64,000 nt of DNA from Streptosporangiaceae bacterium (GTDB lineage Bacteria; Actinomycetota; Actinomycetes; Streptosporangiales; Streptosporangiaceae): the NCBI GenBank assembly GCA_019245115.1, contig JAFARZ010000358.1, forward strand, positions 36,394 through 100,393, given 5' to 3'. Positions 34,924 to 42,724 of the stretch are shown here, piece by piece. The position numbers were made by a program, and so were the translations under genes. The notes beneath the pieces were generated by a model. It was not told where the DNA came from. It ran no database searches and was given only the letters and a program-made list of their open reading frames with translations. Positions within the stretch are counted from its first letter, which is position 1; every line of letters starts with the position of its first letter.

Positions 34924-35966
34924 CACAACCTCTTGCTGGCGGCTCAGATGACCAGTGGGCCATAGGGTTCGACGTCGGCGGCACCAAAATCGCCGTCGGC
35001 GTCGTGGCCGGTAACCGCATCATCCACCGCCAGCAGATTCCGGTCACACCAGACGTGGACGCCGCGCTCCCCACCGTCCTCGCCGATCTAGCCCGCGATC
35101 TTCGAGTTCGGTACCCGGCCATCGCTGCCATCGGCGTGGGCGCCGCCGGGATGATCGACTGGCCGACCGGCCACATCCGCTGGGCACCGAATAACACCTA
35201 CTGTGACCTGCCGCTGCGACAGGCCCTCGCAAGCGAAACGGGGCTCCCGATCGTGGTGGAGAACGATGCTAACGCCGCCGCTTGGGCTGAAGCGCGCGCC
35301 GGAGTCGGCGTTGGCCATTGCGACATCATCGTTCTGAGCGTCGGCACGGGCATCGGCGGCGGGATCATCCTCAACGGCGCGCTGCAGCGCGGTCAGACCG
35401 GTATAGGCGGTGAGGTCGGGCATCTCATCGTCAACCCCGACCGCGGGCACCGCTGCGGATGCGGCGCTACCGGCTGCCTGGAGGCCATGGCATCAGGCAC
35501 GGCTCTGGGTCGGCTCGGCCGCGCAGCCGCAGCCGCTGACCCCGGCGGGATGATCGCCGCTTTGGCTGACGGTGGGCGAATCACCGGCGAAACCGTCTTC
35601 TGCGCAGCCAGCCACGGCGACCAGGTCGCTTGCCAGCTTTTCGCGGAACTTGGCTACTGGCTTGGCATCGGGATCGCCTCGCTGGTAGCCCTCTATGATC
35701 CAGAGCTCGTGGTTATCACCGGCGGCCTAGTCGCGACCGGAGAGCTTCTGCTCGATCCGACGCGTACTGCCTTCGAGCGTTTCGTGTTCGCCCGGGACCG
35801 CCGTTCGCTACCCGCCATCGTCCCCGCTCAGCTAGGCGCTGATGCGGGGATTATCGGTGCCGCGCTCCTTTCCCTCGAGGCATCCGGCACCACGCAGTTC
35901 CGCCGCATGGAATGCCACCGGGTCGCGGAAAGCAACTCCACCTCATCCAGCGAAGCAATGCGTTAG
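34920..35966 (+). CDS. ROK-family sugar kinase (glucokinase-like)
   Basis: A 348-residue kinase with all ROK hallmarks: phosphate-binding FDVGGTKIAVGVV, ENDANAAAWAE with the catalytic Asp, LSVGTGIGGGIIL, and a complete zinc site GHLIVN...HRCGCGATGCLE. It should phosphorylate a hexose with ATP (or polyphosphate) in the cytoplasm. The last ~20 residues are a Ser-rich extension. The GTG start at 34920 overlaps the stop of the preceding ROK gene, so the pair is translationally coupled and may form one functional unit. Confidence 0.85.
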   Translation: MTQPLAGGSDDQWAIGFDVGGTKIAVGVVAGNRIIHRQQIPVTPDVDAALPTVLADLARDLRVRYPAIAAIGVGAAGMIDWPTGHIRWAPNNTYCDLPLRQALASETGLPIVVENDANAAAWAEARAGVGVGHCDIIVLSVGTGIGGGIILNGALQRGQTGIGGEVGHLIVNPDRGHRCGCGATGCLEAMASGTALGRLGRAAAAADPGGMIAALADGGRITGETVFCAASHGDQVACQLFAELGYWLGIGIASLVALYDPELVVITGGLVATGELLLDPTRTAFERFVFARDRRSLPAIVPAQLGADAGIIGAALLSLEASGTTQFRRMECHRVAESNSTSSSEAMR

Positions 35967-36314
35967 CACGCCCGCGTTTCTCATTTATAACGGCTAGAAC
36001 GAATGATGCCGCTGCGTGAGCATCCTCACATCAGCACCCAGATGTCGGAAACCTTGGCGACATCCGACATGTAAAAGGCATCCACCACCCCTGAGGTGAG
36101 CAGAGGCGGACTCGCCGCACCTGGCGCCGAAGGGACGGTGGGTCGTCACAACTGGTGCAACGCACTGGCCGGACCGACGCCGCTCCTGATGTCCGCGTCG
36201 CTTCTTTCACAAGAGCACGGCGATACGGGCATAAGACGGAACCCAGGCCACCCACCCAGGCTGCCTGAAGTCGGCCATAGGACGCGATATCCGCAAGCGG
36301 GAAGGTACTTAGCA
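35967..36314. promoter_or_regulatory. Intergenic region with inverted repeat ATGTCGGA...TCCGACAT
   Basis: 348 bases without a convincing gene. An 8-base perfect inverted repeat (ATGTCGGA at 36042-36049 and TCCGACAT at 36063-36070, 13-base loop) could be the terminator of the ROK operon or an operator for the following gene; there is no T-run after it. The methyltransferase frame is open from 36096 but the ATG at 36315 is preferred. Confidence 0.4.
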
Positions 36315-37406
36315 ATGTCGCCAGCCACACACGGCACTGCAGCCGTTGCAGCGTCCGCCGCCATTCACACCGCCAGTATCCGGGCGCTCACCCTGTCCGC
36401 TGCCAGGATGAGCTCGTCCTGGCACCAGCCGGGTCTGACGACCCGGATACAAGGCGACATCGCCGGTCAGCCGCTGCAGGACATCTTCGGCAACTACGCG
36501 GCCTATGTCACCGGCATTTTGCTCATTGTCGTGAGCATCCTCATCATTTGGGCCTTCCAGCGCGGACAGCCGATCGAGCTCGGGCCGGTCAAGATTGGCC
36601 GCCTCCGCGGGAGGACCTCCCGCCAGCCACCGCGCAAGGAGACAGGAGCCGACCAGCACATGCTCCCCGCCGCGAACCCCGAAGACGTCACCAGGATCTA
36701 TGACGTTAGCAACGCGGCGCAGTTCTACGGCGCTATCGCCGTCAACTACGACCAAGGCAACAGCGTCAACTTGCTCGCTACTCATATGGAAGTCATCGCA
36801 GTGGTCAGCCGGACCCGCGAAACCAAGCCCAGTGCGCAGATTCTCGACCTGGGCGGCGGCACTGGCCATGCAGTGGCCACGCACTTCTTCAACGACAGCT
36901 GCATCCGGTGGACATATGTCGATTTCAGCCCGGCAATGGTCGGCCAGCTCCAGCAGCATCTCGCAGGGCGGCCGCTCTACGAGAACCTCCAAGTCTACGT
37001 CGAGGACATCAACCAGGTCTACCGGCGCCTCCATGGAAAGCATTACGACATCGTGCTACTGAACCTGGTCTGCTCCTCCATGCCCGAGCCACCCAACTTC
37101 GCCCGGCTAGCCCAGCTCATTAGCCCGGACGGGTTGCTCATCGTCAGCGACATTAACCCCCAGTACACCTATGCCCACCCGTACTTCAAGGGCACCACTG
37201 CAGAAGGCGCCAAAGTGGCGCTGAGTACCCGAGCAGTCGAGCCCCTCGACGTGCTCGCCCGCGCGCGGGACGCAGGACTCCAGCTAGCAGAGATGAAGAA
37301 GATCGGCGACGCCGAGCTGAGTTACTCATATATTGCCGTCTTCGCGAATAGGGTGCATCCAGGCGGCAACCACCAGGGCCAAGTCGGCCATCTCCTCCCC
37401 ACCTGA
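36315..37406 (+). CDS. Membrane-anchored SAM-dependent methyltransferase
   Basis: A 363-residue protein. Residues ~1-60 are low-complexity, and one membrane helix (~62-82; YVTGILLIVVSILIIWAF) precedes a class I methyltransferase: motif I ILDLGGGTGHAVATHFF, motif II TYVDFSPAM, motif III/IV DIVLLNLVCSSMPEP and a DGLLIVSDINPQ strand. It therefore methylates an unknown substrate, with its catalytic domain held at the inner face of the membrane. ATG 36315 has GAAGG 11 bases upstream; the frame is open from 36096. It is the last gene before the att1 site. Confidence 0.75.
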   Translation: MSPATHGTAAVAASAAIHTASIRALTLSAARMSSSWHQPGLTTRIQGDIAGQPLQDIFGNYAAYVTGILLIVVSILIIWAFQRGQPIELGPVKIGRLRGRTSRQPPRKETGADQHMLPAANPEDVTRIYDVSNAAQFYGAIAVNYDQGNSVNLLATHMEVIAVVSRTRETKPSAQILDLGGGTGHAVATHFFNDSCIRWTYVDFSPAMVGQLQQHLAGRPLYENLQVYVEDINQVYRRLHGKHYDIVLLNLVCSSMPEPPNFARLAQLISPDGLLIVSDINPQYTYAHPYFKGTTAEGAKVALSTRAVEPLDVLARARDAGLQLAEMKKIGDAELSYSYIAVFANRVHPGGNHQGQVGHLLPT

Positions 37407-37603
37407 AAGCGGCCGCATCTTCCCTTCGGCTACGTCATGCGGCGCTGCCCGGTCCGGGGATCTGCGCATCGCTTCCCTTTTCCTCGCGGGTGTCCTCAGC
37501 TGGGCCTGGGGAGTATGACGTTCCCTGAGTCGGGCCCGATACTGCGTGCTCGGCCCCTGTTAACTCAAGGCCCGAGGGTATTCTCTGGGTGTGATCGGCC
37601 CCG

Positions 37604-37791
37604 TTGGGCGGCAGGGTCGGGGGGCACCTTGGGGGGGCAGAATGGCGCTTGCGGCCGCCAATCCCGGCTCGCTGCCGCTAGCGCTAGTTAACGTTTTACC
37701 AGCTCAATGCCTATGCTGACCTCCGTGATACCGTTTGGCTGGAGCTGATAAGGAAGAGGTCCCTGGTTCAAGTCCAGGTAGCCCCACCAGC
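37604..37791 (+). repeat. Right end of element A: ~185-bp repeat including att1
   Basis: This stretch is homologous to 60124-60308, the right end of element C: it begins with a CGGGGGGCACCTTGGGG-type box (37618) shared with 60136, continues with the CTTGCGGCCGCCAATC, ACGTTTTACCAGCTCA and TACCGTTTGGCTGGA blocks, and ends in the identical 47-bp core. Both ends therefore come from elements with the same att architecture. No gene is present here. Confidence 0.8.
37745..37791 (+). other. att1: 47-bp tRNA-Ile(GAT) 3' half
   Basis: The sequence corresponds to the anticodon loop (CTGATAA, with anticodon GAT), variable loop, T-arm (GGTTCAAGTCC) and acceptor 3' strand (TAGCCCCACCA) of tRNA-Ile, but lacks the 5' half, so it is not a functional tRNA. 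Identical copies lie at 42492 and 60262. It is the attachment-site core created by integration of tyrosine-recombinase elements into a tRNA 3' end; it separates element A from element B. Confidence 0.85.
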
Positions 37792-37816
37792 AGTTTTCCG
37801 GGCGGTCGACTCGCCT

Positions 37817-37849
37817 GGCCCTAGATGTGGTCCTACGGTTTGTAGGGCC
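37817..37849. repeat. Inverted GGCCCTA box inside the left end of element B
   Basis: GGCCCTA at 37817 and TAGGGCC at 37843 form a 7-base inverted repeat that also encloses TCCTAC and GTAGG. The same GGCCCTA word is repeated directly three times at 42353-42390 next to att2. Boxes flanking both att cores at similar distance are candidates for integrase arm-binding sites. Confidence 0.5.
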
Positions 37850-37856
37850 GAATGCG

Positions 37857-37892
37857 TGAGACCCCCCGGGGGCCCGATCCCCGGGGGTCTCC
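37857..37892 (-). terminator. Rho-independent-type hairpin after the integrase gene
   Basis: GAGACCCCCCGGGG followed by a short loop and CCCCGGGGGTCTC forms a very stable GC-rich stem of about 13 pairs, located 24 bases after the integrase stop. There is no strong T-run, as is usual for actinomycete terminators. It would also stop transcription entering from the att1 side. Confidence 0.65.
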
Positions 37893-37915
37893 GTTTGTCT
37901 GTAGCGTTTCGGTGG

Positions 37916-39457
37916 TCAGGCGGCTTCCCGTGTCGTGTCGTCCTCGTCCTGGACGTAGAGGCGGCTGACGGCCTGGTTCATCGCCTTGAGGATGGCGGCC
38001 CGGTCCTGGGCGAACAGGTGGCCGTAGATGTTCTTGGTGGTCTCTATCCGGCTATGCCCCATCTGGTTGGCCACCTGCATGTCTGTCGCGCCTGAGGCGA
38101 TCAGGAGCGAGGCGCAGACGTGCCGAAGCTCGTGGGCGGTGTACTTGACGATGCCGTCCTTGTGGGAGGCGGTATAGCCCTGAGCCAGGGCCAGGTAGCG
38201 GCGCCACATCGCGTAGCCGAGGTATCCGCCGCGCTCGCCGTTGATCAGCCTGGAGTACATCCGGCCTTCCGACTGTTCGCGTGGAGCCGCGTGGCGTTGC
38301 ACGAGGCGCCGCACCGCGGGCATGGCTATGTCTGGGATGGCGACGACCCGCTCGGCGGCCCGCGTCTTCATATCCGCGCGGATATCGCGGCGCCCGCCTG
38401 ATTCGCTCGCCGTCCGGTCCACGGTGATCCACTGGTCGTCGAGGTCGACGCTCTCGATCGGGACCGCGACAGCTTCTTCCCAGCGGAGCCCGGTGAAGGC
38501 CATGACCATCGCGACATCGCCGAGGCCCGGCTTGAAGTGGTCGAGCGCCTCGGCCAGGCGAAGCACCTGTGGAATGCTGGGGATAAGTATCCGCCGCCTG
38601 GTCGAAGCGCCCCAGCCGGTACGCAGCTCCAGGGCGGGATTTACGGGGACGATGCGTTCTTCCCGTGCCCATGCGAACAGTCGCCGTAGAACCGCCGCTA
38701 CGGTGCTCTTGGTGCCCGGTGACGCGGAAGTCCCGTCTTGCAGAGTCAGGCCGCGCACGGTCTCGTTGAGTTCCGGGAGATCCAGGTCCCCGATCCACGC
38801 GTTGCCGAGAACCGGAAGGATGTAGATGTTCAGGCATGACCGTTCTTTGGCCAGTGACGACTTTGGCCGCGGGGAGTTCATGAGGGCCCGGCGTCGCGCC
38901 TGGTCGAGGGCGGATAGCCAGCGCATCCGATCGGCCACAACGTGGAGCAGTCTTTGGCTGACGGGCATGTGGTCGGGGTCGCCCGGCTCGACATGTTCCC
39001 AGGTGTATCGGCTGGGGTCGGTTGCCGAAATTCCGAGCATCTCAGTAAGCCATGCCTTGCGGTCACCGCGGTGGTCGGCCAGCGTCTTACCGGACCACTT
39101 GCGCGAGACCAGGACTCGGCGTCCTGCGTAGCCGAGATACTCCGGGCGGTGTGCCTTACCCTTGCAAGCGCCGGGGTGCAGGCCCGGCCGGGCGTTCTTG
39201 GGCTGGATGCCGTAGCGGAGCCAGTTCGCGCAGGTGGGTGAGCAGGGTTCGTAGCGGAGCGTGTCGGCGAGCCGGTCGCCGTGTGCGGCCTGGTCGCCGG
39301 TGGCGGCGTGGTGGCAGTCGGCGAGTTGCTTGGTCAGGTATTTGGTGAGGTAGCCGATGCAGCGACTAGCGTCTTTCGTTCCAGCGAGCCTACGCCGACG
39401 ACCGCGAGCGACCCTCGTCTGACTCGATGCGTCACTTATGGCCGTGAGCCTGCTCAT
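37916..39457 (-). CDS. Fusion of RepSA-like C-terminal domain and tyrosine integrase
   Basis: A 513-residue frame. Residues ~30-195 match the C-terminal part of RepSA-type replication initiators of actinomycete integrative elements (CIGYLTKYLTKQLADCH, YEPCSPTCANWLRYGIQPKN, LGYAGRRVLVSRKWSGKTLA). Residues ~200-500 match a phage-type integrase: partial core-binding domain (LNIYILPVLGNAWIGDL) and a complete catalytic domain with Arg in FTGLRWEEA (~325), HELRH (~441), MGHSRIETT and Tyr in NIYGHLF (~477). In pSAM2-like elements repSA, xis and int are separate genes in this order, so a deletion joined repSA to int in frame, removing xis and the integrase N-terminus. The RepSA N-terminus is also missing. 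It may still recombine DNA; replication is unlikely. Confidence 0.8.
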   Translation of the reverse strand: MSRLTAISDASSQTRVARGRRRRLAGTKDASRCIGYLTKYLTKQLADCHHAATGDQAAHGDRLADTLRYEPCSPTCANWLRYGIQPKNARPGLHPGACKGKAHRPEYLGYAGRRVLVSRKWSGKTLADHRGDRKAWLTEMLGISATDPSRYTWEHVEPGDPDHMPVSQRLLHVVADRMRWLSALDQARRRALMNSPRPKSSLAKERSCLNIYILPVLGNAWIGDLDLPELNETVRGLTLQDGTSASPGTKSTVAAVLRRLFAWAREERIVPVNPALELRTGWGASTRRRILIPSIPQVLRLAEALDHFKPGLGDVAMVMAFTGLRWEEAVAVPIESVDLDDQWITVDRTASESGGRRDIRADMKTRAAERVVAIPDIAMPAVRRLVQRHAAPREQSEGRMYSRLINGERGGYLGYAMWRRYLALAQGYTASHKDGIVKYTAHELRHVCASLLIASGATDMQVANQMGHSRIETTKNIYGHLFAQDRAAILKAMNQAVSRLYVQDEDDTTREAA

Positions 39458-39638
39458 ATCCCTTAGCTGTACATCTCAAAGCTGCCCAACGCTGCCGAGT
39501 TCAGCCTTACTGGATCAAGGCGGCGTCGCTCCGCGCCGCCGCGCACGCGCCGGGCGTGCGGCCCTGGCGGGCCGACCCGGCGCGGTGTCGGCGGATCTCT
39601 CGGCCCGATTTCGCAGCAGATCTACCGGCGCGCACCGG

Positions 39639-40736
39639 CTACGTATGGTCATCTGCCTTTGGCGGTACAGCATGTGCGAGCTTGTCAGCGAGGTAGTCGA
39701 TGAACGGGTCCAGGCTGTCAGCCGGGATGTCCGGGTCACCCTCGAAGCCCAGCATCCGGACGAACCGCTCGCGAACAAATGCGGTACGAGTCTCGACTGA
39801 GTCGGCAGACGCGGGACCGGTCCAGAGGTAGATGTACACCTGTCTGCCTAGCCTGATGGCTTCCCGGAGTCGGCGGGGCTGTGACGAACCGCCCATGCCT
39901 GTGAATGCCATGACCGCCATCGGCATGATCGTGCGCCGGTAGTGCCGGTCGCCGTAGGCGAGGAGCTTAGTGTAGGGCTGACCCGCCTGCTTGGCCAGGT
40001 CGGCAGCCAGAAGCCCCGTTGCCGCATCAACGGCCCTCGCCGGTGACCTACGCCCCCACGCACGAGAGGGTCGGCGGCGAAGCTTCCCGTCGCGGCCCAC
40101 GTGGCGCAGCAGGGTCCCCCCGTTGGCATGGACTGTGTAGTTAGAGAGTGGTGCGTACAGCCTGCGGTAAACACTGCGCGCCGCGTTGTTTTCATTGGCT
40201 GCGTCGATGGCCGTCACCATGCTCCACACGGACAGGTAACTACCGCTTGGAGTGCCGAGCCTCGCCACGCATTCTCGGATCACCTGCGCCGGAGCGAGGT
40301 CGGTCTCCTCAATGTAGGACAGCCCGTCGCCAAGCGCCTTGAGGTTATCGGCATGTAGCTTGGCTATAGCATCCGGAACCCGGAGGCAGTAAATGCCAAG
40401 GAGCAGCCCTTCCACGCTCGCCCGGGCCAGCATGGCCGCTGCCTCCCGATGCCGTCCACGGACAGCGCGGTGAGTCTCACGCTGAAGCCACAGGAGCCGG
40501 AACATCGCGAGCTGGGCAGCATCGGCACTACTGGACGTCATGCCCGCCCAGGAACGAAGGGTCACCAGCCGACGCGCTGCCAGCCGCATCCTGTACCTGC
40601 TGATCAGGTCAGGAGAAGGCAGCATCCCAAGAATCGCCGACCAGAGATATGGCGCAAACCGCGCCAAGAACCAAAAACGCCCCGTCGGCGGCAGCGGATC
40701 CTGAATGCCCAGGTCACTCAACGTCATGCATTCCAT
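39639..40736 (-). CDS. DUF5677-like hypothetical protein
   Basis: About 365 residues; the frame is open to 40922, but the first ~62 residues look untranslated, and ATG 40736 or ATG 40727 begins the plausible protein (MTLSDLGIQDPLPP). The central region (EAAAMLARASVEGLLLGIYC, then LYAPLSNYTVHANGGTLLRH) resembles DUF5677, a helical family with an E...H pair near the middle that has been likened to HEPN-type folds. Role unknown. It is cargo in the reduced AICE. Confidence 0.6.
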   Translation of the reverse strand: MECMTLSDLGIQDPLPPTGRFWFLARFAPYLWSAILGMLPSPDLISRYRMRLAARRLVTLRSWAGMTSSSADAAQLAMFRLLWLQRETHRAVRGRHREAAAMLARASVEGLLLGIYCLRVPDAIAKLHADNLKALGDGLSYIEETDLAPAQVIRECVARLGTPSGSYLSVWSMVTAIDAANENNAARSVYRRLYAPLSNYTVHANGGTLLRHVGRDGKLRRRPSRAWGRRSPARAVDAATGLLAADLAKQAGQPYTKLLAYGDRHYRRTIMPMAVMAFTGMGGSSQPRRLREAIRLGRQVYIYLWTGPASADSVETRTAFVRERFVRMLGFEGDPDIPADSLDPFIDYLADKLAHAVPPKADDHT

Positions 40737-41042
40737 ACAAACGCGTTGGCGGACTCCTCCATACTGATTTTCACTTAAGTGAAGAACATCGAAGCTAGTG
40801 CCCGTCACTTCCCGTGGTCGGACCCTGCCCATCCTGTCGCACTCCAGGACAGACCGGTCAAGCGGCGCCGCCGTGCGGAGGTGCGCACCGCAGCCCCCGC
40901 GCCTGCCGTGAGGGGGCATCATCGCGCATCAGTGGCCTAGTCACGGCCTCCGCGTCCAGCGTGCTTGCCACGCGCCCATTCATTGCTCGACGATATACTT
41001 CGTCCGACCCTGAATCGACCGCCACTTAGGGACTCGGGCCTA
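40737..41042. other. 306-base intergenic stretch with first copy of a 21-base repeat
   Basis: No gene is seen. The word at 40842-40862 (CTCCAGGACAGACCGGTCAA plus G) recurs with one mismatch at 41930-41950, in the intergenic region on the other side of the next gene. The two copies are direct repeats about 1.1 kb apart that bracket the gene at 41043-41720. They may be traces of an insertion or regulatory sites. Confidence 0.45.
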
Positions 41043-41720
41043 TTAGGAAGAACGGCCGGACTTGGCAGGCGCTTGGGCTGGAGCAGGTATCCCAGGCTTG
41101 ACGGTATGGCGGCGAGCGATCTTGCGTCTGAGCGACCGGAGCTTTCGGCGCCAAAACGCACGCGGAGGTCGAGGCAGGTAGGAAAGCTTCTTCACCGTTC
41201 GAGTCAGCTCAAATCGCAGCTCGCGCTCAGAGTCCCAGAAAGCATCGAACTCACCCTCGGCCAGATCCTCGTAATCGTGCGGACCGTATTTGAGCAGCTT
41301 CAGCCTGTACTGGTAGGAATCCCGGAACAAGTCGACAGTCGGGTCAGCATTCCTCGAAAGCGCGATGATCCGGTCAGCCACCCAGCTGACCCGGGAATTA
41401 ACGAAATCGCGGAGAGCCCAGGTTGCTTGTCGCGCAGCCAGCTCCCGTTCCCGCAGCTCCCGCTCCACCTTGGCCTTGTCGTACTCGGGCCCGAACGCGA
41501 AGTTCTTCATCACGCGGACGGACTGCTGGGCCTCCCACGCCTCTTTTGCCAACTGCTCCAGGGAGGTGGTGAGCAGCTCGCCGAGATCGAGTACGTCCTT
41601 CACCCACCGCTCCTCCAGCTGCTTGCGGGTTTCCACGCGCGGCACAACGTAGAACTGGATCAGGAACTGCACCACGAACGCGGAGGCTGCACCAATCAGG
41701 TATGGGAGCAGGACTTTCAT
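41043..41720 (-). CDS. Membrane-anchored coiled-coil protein, unknown function
   Basis: A 225-residue protein with one N-terminal membrane helix (~5-27, LPYLIGAASAFVVQFLIQFY) and a mostly helical, charged cytoplasmic domain (KAKVERELRERELAARQATW, then ELRFELTRTVKKLSYL) likely to form coiled coils, ending in a basic Pro/Ala tail. ATG 41720 is preceded by GAGA. No family recognised. It is flanked by the 21-base direct repeats noted at 40842 and 41930. Confidence 0.65.
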   Translation of the reverse strand: MKVLLPYLIGAASAFVVQFLIQFYVVPRVETRKQLEERWVKDVLDLGELLTTSLEQLAKEAWEAQQSVRVMKNFAFGPEYDKAKVERELRERELAARQATWALRDFVNSRVSWVADRIIALSRNADPTVDLFRDSYQYRLKLLKYGPHDYEDLAEGEFDAFWDSERELRFELTRTVKKLSYLPRPPRAFWRRKLRSLRRKIARRHTVKPGIPAPAQAPAKSGRSS

Positions 41721-42085
41721 CTCTCACCACGTTTGGCGCTCGGGCCCTGATGGGCGTGCATCCATGTGCTCATGGTAACGAACAGCATACAGCGATTACT
41801 CACAGCGAACCGACCCCGATGTGCCGCTCCGTTTCCGCCGATCAGCACCGGTAGGCGAGTGATGCGGACCGCGGACCGTACGCTCGCCGCCTTGGTGCGG
41901 GAGCCTCATCCGCTGCCGATTATGTAGCCCTCCAGGACAGGCCGGTCAAGGGCAGCAGAGCTGTCGCTACGCGATGGCGCAAGCGCCACCCTTGACAGTC
42001 CTGTCCTTGCGGGCGGGTTTGGCAGCGATCGGACGAGGCCTCCTTAGGACTCATCCAGGCAACCGGCCCGCCCCCGGAGGGAACC
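41721..42085. other. 365-base intergenic stretch with second copy of the 21-base repeat
   Basis: Divergent intergenic region between the coiled-coil gene and the small gene at 42086. It contains the second copy of the CTCCAGGACAGGCCGGTCAA word (41930-41950) and an AT-rich part near 41770-41800 that could hold the promoter of the minus-strand gene. No coding region is supported. Confidence 0.4.
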
Positions 42086-42361
42086 ATGGCGGCAACCCGC
42101 TTCCAGTGCACGCTCACCATCGCGAGTGGGCCCGCGTGCCAGTCGTACGCACGCGTGACGATCGTCGACTCGGAGGGTGCCACCGCCCGCGGATGCTCTC
42201 GGCATGCTGTCGCGGCACTTGACGGGATCATCGGTGCCTACGTTGATTGGGAGGATTCCAGAGGTCTCAACGAGTGGGAGCGCCAGGCCCTTGATCTGTC
42301 TGAGGAGCGGAGCCAGCTCGCGTGGAATTCCGTCGGTTCAGAGCTGGCCCCGCGGCCCTAG
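42086..42361 (+). CDS. Small hypothetical protein at the end of element B
   Basis: A 91-residue protein starting at ATG 42086 with GGAGGG just upstream. It begins with a beta-rich part (FQCTLTIASGPACQSYARVT) and ends in a Trp/Glu-rich helix (LNEWERQALDLSEERSQLAW). No family recognised. Its C-terminus reaches the GGCCCTA boxes beside att2. Confidence 0.5.
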   Translation: MAATRFQCTLTIASGPACQSYARVTIVDSEGATARGCSRHAVAALDGIIGAYVDWEDSRGLNEWERQALDLSEERSQLAWNSVGSELAPRP

Positions 42362-42390
42362 AACTGGCCCTACGTTGGCCCTAGGATGGC
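42353..42390 (+). repeat. Triple GGCCCTA direct repeat beside att2
   Basis: Three TGGCCCTA/CGGCCCTA words separated by 4-5 bases (GGCCCTAGAACTGGCCCTAC, then GTTGGCCCTAGGA) lie about 100 bases before att2. The same word, as an inverted repeat, lies about 25 bases after att1. In the excised circular form these would flank the att core, as integrase arm sites do. Confidence 0.5.
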
Positions 42391-42491
42391 CGGGTCAACG
42401 CGGGGGAATGCAGGGGAATCGGCAGGGTCAGTCCATCTGGATTGGCAGGTCAGAGGCACGATAGCGCTACCTGGTCGGCAGGATCGACACC

Positions 42492-42538
42492 CTGATAAGG
42501 AAGAGGTCCCTGGTTCAAGTCCAGGTAGCCCCACCAGC
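42492..42538 (+). other. att2: 47-bp tRNA-Ile(GAT) 3' half
   Basis: Identical to att1 and att3 over 47 bases. It is the right boundary of element B and the left boundary of element C. The flanks differ from those of att1 and att3; however, a CGGGGGGCACTTTGGGG box, seen on the left of att1 and att3, is found on the right of att2 at 42575, as would be expected if it belongs to the opposite arm of element C. Confidence 0.85.
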
Positions 42539-42724
42539 ATGAACGTTGTCAGAGGCCCTACCTCCTCGGTGAAACGGGGGGCACTTTGGGGCGTGGCGAG
42601 GCCGTTCAGGCGTCGGCGAATAATCGTTCGGCTGATCCATGACGGCGGATCGCTGACAAGTGCCGGATAGGGTACTCGGCGCACTCAGCTTGAGGTTCTG
42701 CGGCTATGTGGGTGAGATGGCCGT

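Larger units (their letters stand above)
1..37791. mobile_element. Integrative conjugative element A (left end outside window)
   Basis: Seen: a minus-strand conjugation operon (coupling protein, VirB4-like ATPase, SCO6880, VirB6-like, VirB8-like and pilin-like membrane proteins, lytic transglycosylase) between 7.9 and 17.4 kb, many regulators, and a copy of the tRNA-Ile 3' half at 37745-37791 as right boundary. No integrase belonging to this element is in the window; by analogy with element B, whose integrase abuts its left att site, it should lie left of base 1 beside the intact tRNA-Ile gene. The interior (18.9-33 kb) is patchy, with lower-GC stretches and gene debris, so the element is itself composite. 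The left boundary is inferred. Confidence 0.6.
37745..42538. mobile_element. Element B: reduced AICE remnant between att1 and att2
   Basis: Bounded by two 47-bp tRNA-Ile 3' halves. Immediately inside each end are matching GGCCCTA-type boxes (37817 and 42353-42390), as expected for arm sites of one attP. It carries the RepSA-integrase fusion, a DUF5677-like gene, a membrane-anchored gene and a small gene, but no transfer (TraB-type FtsK) gene, no separate xis and no complete replication initiator. It is thus a shortened actinomycete integrative element that probably cannot transfer by itself. Confidence 0.75.

Noticed and set aside
37745..37791. tRNA gene at the att sites
   Set aside because: Only the 3' half of tRNA-Ile is present at all three copies; the 5' acceptor strand and D-arm are missing, so none can be a functional tRNA.
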